From contig OZ257134.1 of NCBI GenBank assembly GCA_965279065.1, forward strand, positions 2,480,001 through 2,544,000: 64,000 bases of DNA, written 5' to 3'. The notes beneath the pieces are model-generated. The model worked only from the letters and a program-made list of their open reading frames with translations. It was not told where the DNA came from and ran no database searches. A program made the translations under genes and the position numbers. Below, piece after piece: positions 60,193-64,000 of this stretch (its first letter is position 1; the number at the start of each line of letters is the position of its first letter). This stretch comes from JAKAXS01 sp965279065 (lineage in GTDB: Bacteria; Pseudomonadota; Alphaproteobacteria; Rhizobiales; Hyphomicrobiaceae).

Positions 60193-61224
60193 TCAATCCG
60201 CTTTGGACCGTGCTTTCACCAGTCCCCGACCGCGCCGGTGCCGCGGCGCCGGGCGGGCCTCGACTTGAGCTGGCAGCACCGGCTGAGCCGCCGCAGCCGG
60301 CAATGTCTCCGCCCCCAGCACACGTTTCAGCTTTTGCCTTAGCGCATCCTTCGCCGGCTCCGCCGCAGCCAGGATGCGATCCAGCTTGCGGAAGTCGAGC
60401 ACATTGAACGCGTCGACCGCGACGTTGATGTAGACGTCCGGCTGCAACCATTTCAGCTTTTCGCGCACGATCGAATGCTGCAGGATCTGCGACGAGGCCA
60501 CGATTGCCTCGATCGCGCCCGGCGTCCTCCGATCCTCGGGCATGCGCTTTGCACCCGAGACATCAATCGCGACCGTCACGTCCGCGTCACCCATGATGAG
60601 GTCGAACGGCAGGGGATTGACGAGCCCACCATCCATGAGCACGTGGTCCTTGGTCAGCACGGGAGAGAAGATCACCGGCAGCGCGATGCTGGCAGCAATC
60701 GCCGGCAGCAGAGCGCCTCGCTCGAATACGACTTGTTCCTGCGTGAAAAAATCCGAGGCGACAACACGCAGCGGCATGTCGAGTTGACTGAAATCTTTTG
60801 CCAGGCGCGACGGCATGACAAGTTCCAGCAGCGCCTGGGGCTTGAGCAGAGAAGATCGCCGCGGCACGACGCCGAGCAACTTCTGCACCGGATCGCTGCG
60901 CGCCAGAAACAGCTGGCGCACGATGTCGAAACGCTGCCGCAGGGCGTCTTCGGTGATCGCCCTGATCTCGGCTGCCGACAGACCAGAGGCATACGCTGCC
61001 CCGAAGATCGCCCCGATCGATGTGCCGGCAATCAGCGTCGGTTTGATACCGAGTTCGTCGAACACCTCAAGCATGAGGATGTGCGACAGGCCGCGTGCGC
61101 CACCCCCGCCCAGCGCCAGCGCGATCGTCGGCGCCGTCACCGGCAGGCGGGTCGTCTTGGCTTCAGCTGCTTTGGACACGTCGCCCAATCCCGAACAACC
61201 ACAACCTTGGGGCGTGTGTGCCAC
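60193..61224 (-). CDS. Patatin-like phospholipase
   Basis: 343 aa, GTG start. Oxyanion hole GGGGARG (39-45), nucleophile GTSIG (Ser69), catalytic DGG (Asp198). It is a cytoplasmic or membrane-associated lipid acyl hydrolase. The C-terminal ~60 residues are basic and Pro/Arg-rich. Two Cys in CGC at 8-10 are of unknown meaning. Confidence 0.9.
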   Translation of the reverse strand: MAHTPQGCGCSGLGDVSKAAEAKTTRLPVTAPTIALALGGGGARGLSHILMLEVFDELGIKPTLIAGTSIGAIFGAAYASGLSAAEIRAITEDALRQRFDIVRQLFLARSDPVQKLLGVVPRRSSLLKPQALLELVMPSRLAKDFSQLDMPLRVVASDFFTQEQVVFERGALLPAIAASIALPVIFSPVLTKDHVLMDGGLVNPLPFDLIMGDADVTVAIDVSGAKRMPEDRRTPGAIEAIVASSQILQHSIVREKLKWLQPDVYINVAVDAFNVLDFRKLDRILAAAEPAKDALRQKLKRVLGAETLPAAAAQPVLPAQVEARPAPRHRRGRGLVKARSKAD

Positions 61225-61281
61225 GGGGCCGTGGCACCAGTGTGATGTCGCGACCCCGCCAGTCTCGGACGAATTTTCGGC

Positions 61282-62241
61282 TTACGCCAGCTTGAACGGC
61301 ATGTCCTTGCCGGCGAACACCGCATCGACGTTGTCCAGCGCCTCATAGCCCATCTGGTTGCGTGCCTCGATGGCGGCCGAACCCAGATGCGGAAACAGGA
61401 ACGTGTTGGGCAGGTCGTAGTAGCCTTCGTTGATCTTCGGCTCGCCGGCGAACACGTCGAGACCCGCGTACGCAAGGCGCCCCGACTTCAACGCAGCGAT
61501 CAAATCCTCGTCCTTGACCAGGTCGCCGCGCGCCGTGTTCACGACGATCGCGCCTTCCGGCAACTTGGCGATCGTCGCGGTGTTGAAGAAGTACCGTGTC
61601 TCCGGCGTCGACGGGGCGTTGATCGAGAAGAACTCCGAGACAGCCAGCAGGCTGTCCAGCGTCTCGTGGAAGATCGCGCCCTTTTCCTTGTCGGCGGGCT
61701 GCCGCACGATGTCATGGTAGTGAATTTCCATGTCAAAGCCGCGCGCCCGTTGTGCCAGCGCCTGACCGATCTTGCCGAAGCCGTAGATACCGAGCTTCTT
61801 GCCGTCCAGCCGGCGGCCCACGAGTTGCAGCGGCGCCCAGCCAGGCCAGGACCGCGCCCGGATCATACGCTCGCCTTCGGACGCCCGGCGTGCCGAGCCC
61901 AGCAGGAGCAGCATGCCGATCTCGGCCGTTGCAACCGTCACGCCGTGTGGCGCGTTTCCGACCGGCAGCCCCTTCGCTTTCGCGGCCTCCAGATCGATGT
62001 GGTCGAAACCGATCGAGAAGGTAGACAGCGCCTTAACGTTAGCCGGCAGCGCCTCAATGACCTCCTTGCGCATTTTATCGGTGATGGTGATCAGGACCGC
62101 GTCGACGTCCTTGGACTGCGCCACGATCTCGTCCGTCGTCATCTGATGATCGTCCTGGGCCTGCACCACCTCGTAAGTGGCGTTGGCGCGGGCCTCCACG
62201 GCGGCCGGCAGCCTCCGGGTGATGAGCAGACGCTTCTTCAT
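61282..62241 (-). CDS. D-glycerate dehydrogenase / hydroxypyruvate reductase
   Basis: 319 aa from ATG 62241 with GGAGAA upstream. NAD-binding GFGKIG (154-159), catalytic Arg238 (NTARGD), Glu267 (AGEP) and His285 (PHLGSAA). NAPHGVTVATAEI, SARRASEGERMIRAR and SWPGWAPLQLVGR closely resemble the Hyphomicrobium methylovorum glycerate dehydrogenase as I recall it. That enzyme reduces hydroxypyruvate in the serine cycle for one-carbon assimilation. Glyoxylate reduction is possible too. Confidence 0.88.
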   Translation of the reverse strand: MKKRLLITRRLPAAVEARANATYEVVQAQDDHQMTTDEIVAQSKDVDAVLITITDKMRKEVIEALPANVKALSTFSIGFDHIDLEAAKAKGLPVGNAPHGVTVATAEIGMLLLLGSARRASEGERMIRARSWPGWAPLQLVGRRLDGKKLGIYGFGKIGQALAQRARGFDMEIHYHDIVRQPADKEKGAIFHETLDSLLAVSEFFSINAPSTPETRYFFNTATIAKLPEGAIVVNTARGDLVKDEDLIAALKSGRLAYAGLDVFAGEPKINEGYYDLPNTFLFPHLGSAAIEARNQMGYEALDNVDAVFAGKDMPFKLA

Positions 62242-62423
62242 GACGGACGTTCTCCCTACGATCTTGAACTTTTGTCGAATACGGCGATCCATGCCGCAAG
62301 CCGCGCGCCCTGACAAGGGACGAACGTCGGCCCAGGCGCCGCACCACGCTTGGCACGAGGCTTAACGGCCCATTGAGGAATAAAACTTATCTTTCCGTTA
62401 CACTTCAGCGGGAAACTGAACGC

Positions 62424-63305
62424 ATGCTACCGCGCCGCGACAAAAGGGAAACCACGCGTTCCCTAATGGGAGAGTACGCCGCCCTGGTGGGGGACGCCGT
62501 GCTGCGCCAGCGCGCCCGTATCGCTGAGCAGGATGCCCGCGTCCAGTCGGAATTGGTTAACAAGATCCGCTCTGAATTCCTCGCCAACATGAGCCACGAG
62601 TTGCGCACGCCTCTGAACACGGTGATGGGCTTCTCGAAAATGATGGTCACGCACGGCACCCGCCCGCTGAAGGACCACGAGATCGTTGAGTACTCTGGCA
62701 TCATCCACGAGGCCGCCAGTCACCTGCTGGCCGTCATCAACGACATCCTCGACATTTCCAAGATCCAGGCCGGCCGTTTCGTCTTGGACCAGCGCGACGT
62801 AGAGCTGGATGAGATCCTGCGTACCTGCGCGCTGTCGTTCCATTCGCTCGCAGCCGAAGCCGGCTTGAAGCTGGTCGAAGACATCGCCGCCGATCTGCAT
62901 CCGACCCGCGGCGACCCTGGCAAACTCAATCAGATTTTCAGCAACATTCTCTCCAACGCCATCAAGTTCACACCGCATGGGGGCACCGTCACCCTGAAAG
63001 CCACCAACTACGCGCCGGATTTCGTATCGATCACCATCAGCGATACTGGCATTGGCATGAACACCGACGACATCGCCGTCGCGATGACGCCGTTCGGCCA
63101 GGTTGACGGCAGTCGCACGCGTTGGCGCGAAGGCACGGGCCTCGGGCTGCCGATCGCCCACTCTCTGACGCAGATGCACGAGGGTGAAATCAAGATCCGC
63201 AGCAAGCCGGGCACCGGCACGGAAGTCACTGTGCTGCTGCCGTCGTCGACACACATTTCCCTGGCCGAAGCCCGCAAGACGCTGTTGGCCCAATCTGGCG
63301 TGTGA
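62424..63305 (+). CDS. Soluble sensor histidine kinase
   Basis: 293 aa from ATG 62424; an upstream TTG gives 17 more residues. No membrane segment or PAS. A short helical lead leads to HisKA with NMSHELRTPLNTVMGF (His58) and HATPase with SNAIKFTPHGG, SDTGIGM and GTGLGLPIAHSL. It probably works from a cytoplasmic signal or a partner protein. No response regulator adjoins; the next gene follows by 5 bases. Confidence 0.88.
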   Translation: MLPRRDKRETTRSLMGEYAALVGDAVLRQRARIAEQDARVQSELVNKIRSEFLANMSHELRTPLNTVMGFSKMMVTHGTRPLKDHEIVEYSGIIHEAASHLLAVINDILDISKIQAGRFVLDQRDVELDEILRTCALSFHSLAAEAGLKLVEDIAADLHPTRGDPGKLNQIFSNILSNAIKFTPHGGTVTLKATNYAPDFVSITISDTGIGMNTDDIAVAMTPFGQVDGSRTRWREGTGLGLPIAHSLTQMHEGEIKIRSKPGTGTEVTVLLPSSTHISLAEARKTLLAQSGV

Positions 63306-63310
63306 GAACC

Positions 63311-64000
63311 ATGCAAAACTCCATCAGCGCGACCCGTCCAACCGGCGGCGATCAATCCATCGGACGCATCGTCTCCGTGGCAGGCGCCAAGGCGATCGTC
63401 ATGCTGGATCAGGCGCCGGTTCACACCGCGTCGTCCGAACGGCCCGAGATGGGCATGCTCCTGGCCATCGAGACGTCCCGGACCGTCGTTCTGGCCATCA
63501 TTTCCGCCCTGAGCATTCCGGTCCCGTCCCAGCGCGACAACGAAAGCGAATTCTGGGTTGCCGAACTGAGCCTCGTCGGCGAACTGAGGGCTTCCAGAGG
63601 CGAAGCGGGCCTTCGTTTCTTCCGCGGCACGTCTAGCTATCCCGCACTCGGCGACCGTGTGCGTCTGGCCAGCCACGTCGAACTGCAAACAGCCTTTTCC
63701 GAGCAGAACCGAAACAGCGTCCGCATCGGCACCCTGCGCCAGGACGAAACGATCGCGATCAACGTCGACGTCAATGAACTGCTGGGAAAGCACTTTGCCA
63801 TCCTTGGTTCGACGGGAACCGGAAAGTCCTGCACGACCGCACTGATGTTGCGCGCCATCCTCGCGCGTAACCACGCCGCCCACATCGTCCTGATCGATCC
63901 TCACAGCGAATACGCCACCGCTTTCGATGACCTGGCCGAAGTGATCTCGCCCAACAATCTGCAACTGCCGCTGTGGCTGTTGAACTTCGAGGAAACCGTC
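63311..64000 (+). CDS. HerA-like ATP-binding protein (DUF87), N-terminal part cut by window end
   Basis: The frame from ATG 63311 stays open for 230 codons to the window end. The first ~140 residues form a HAS-barrel-like beta domain (IGRIVSVAGAKAIVMLDQ, YPALGDRVRLAS). Then comes LLGKHFAILGSTGTGKSCT with Walker A GSTGTGKS, and HIVLIDPHSEYA as Walker B. This is the HerA/DUF87 family of hexameric DNA translocases, which often act with NurA nucleases in archaea and with defence or repair proteins in bacteria. It starts 5 bases after the histidine kinase, an unusual pairing. What follows is not visible. Confidence 0.85.
   Translation, partial: MQNSISATRPTGGDQSIGRIVSVAGAKAIVMLDQAPVHTASSERPEMGMLLAIETSRTVVLAIISALSIPVPSQRDNESEFWVAELSLVGELRASRGEAGLRFFRGTSSYPALGDRVRLASHVELQTAFSEQNRNSVRIGTLRQDETIAINVDVNELLGKHFAILGSTGTGKSCTTALMLRAILARNHAAHIVLIDPHSEYATAFDDLAEVISPNNLQLPLWLLNFEETV

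Overview
The window is high-GC chromosomal DNA of an alphaproteobacterium, most probably order Hyphomicrobiales and plausibly a Hyphomicrobium-like methylotroph. The evidence is a Porin_2-type porin, TrcR/DUF1013, DUF2852, DUF2147, COG3146 and OlsB families, a DUF900 lipoprotein esterase, and a D-glycerate dehydrogenase that resembles the Hyphomicrobium methylovorum serine-cycle enzyme as I remember it. The window is mostly core genome with a few accessory insertions. There is no rRNA, CRISPR array, transposase or prophage, and one tRNA (Gly-GCC).

Layout. 0-8 kb: a GntR regulator cut by the window edge, a porin, a second GntR regulator, an APC permease, and a coupled pair (GcvT-type FAD demethylating dehydrogenase plus choline-kinase-like phosphotransferase). 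Together they look like an uptake and catabolism unit for an N-methylated or amino-alcohol compound. 8-17 kb: cell-envelope genes (DUF2147, O-antigen ligase, GT4 glycosyltransferase, Pro-rich membrane protein, COG3146 acyltransferase-like protein, HIT, YiiX-type amidase, DUF900 lipoprotein). 17-25 kb: meaB, bdhA, a 56-aa membrane protein, a pyroglutamyl-peptidase homologue, a tiny Cys-rich secreted peptide, gshA, a large secreted protein with a phospholipase-A2-like motif, and rsmE. 25-42 kb: ubiA, trcR, maoC, ribF, ileS, lspA, a lipoprotein, an M16 peptidase pair, pgi, acs, DUF1761, an ETF-beta methyltransferase homologue and an EVE protein. Several long inverted repeats lie between these genes.

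42.3-43.9 kb is the clearest accessory insertion. It is a low-GC polymorphic-toxin locus in which a deaminase-like toxin module runs in frame, without a stop codon, into an Imm1-like immunity module that has its own internal Shine-Dalgarno and ATG. A coiled-coil ORF lies in another frame at the 5' end. 44-64 kb: UMF1-type MFS, ParA-like ATPase, DUF2852 with a TetR regulator and a palindromic operator candidate, tRNA-Gly, CNNM-type transporter, ProXp-type deacylase, CnoX-like thioredoxin, LON-domain protein, Trm112, hybrid histidine kinase, OlsB, endonuclease-type MutL, rsmD/rluB, tadA, GNAT, patatin, glycerate dehydrogenase, a soluble histidine kinase and the start of a HerA-like ATPase.

Glycerate dehydrogenase, MeaB, BdhA, MaoC and Acs together suggest C1/C2 and polyhydroxybutyrate or acyl-CoA metabolism; this is inference. 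The best candidates for something undescribed are the fused toxin-immunity ORF, the PLA2-like 846-aa protein inserted between rsmE and gshA, the peptide with perfectly symmetric cysteine spacing, and the hairpin that buries the ribosome-binding region of the O-antigen ligase gene.
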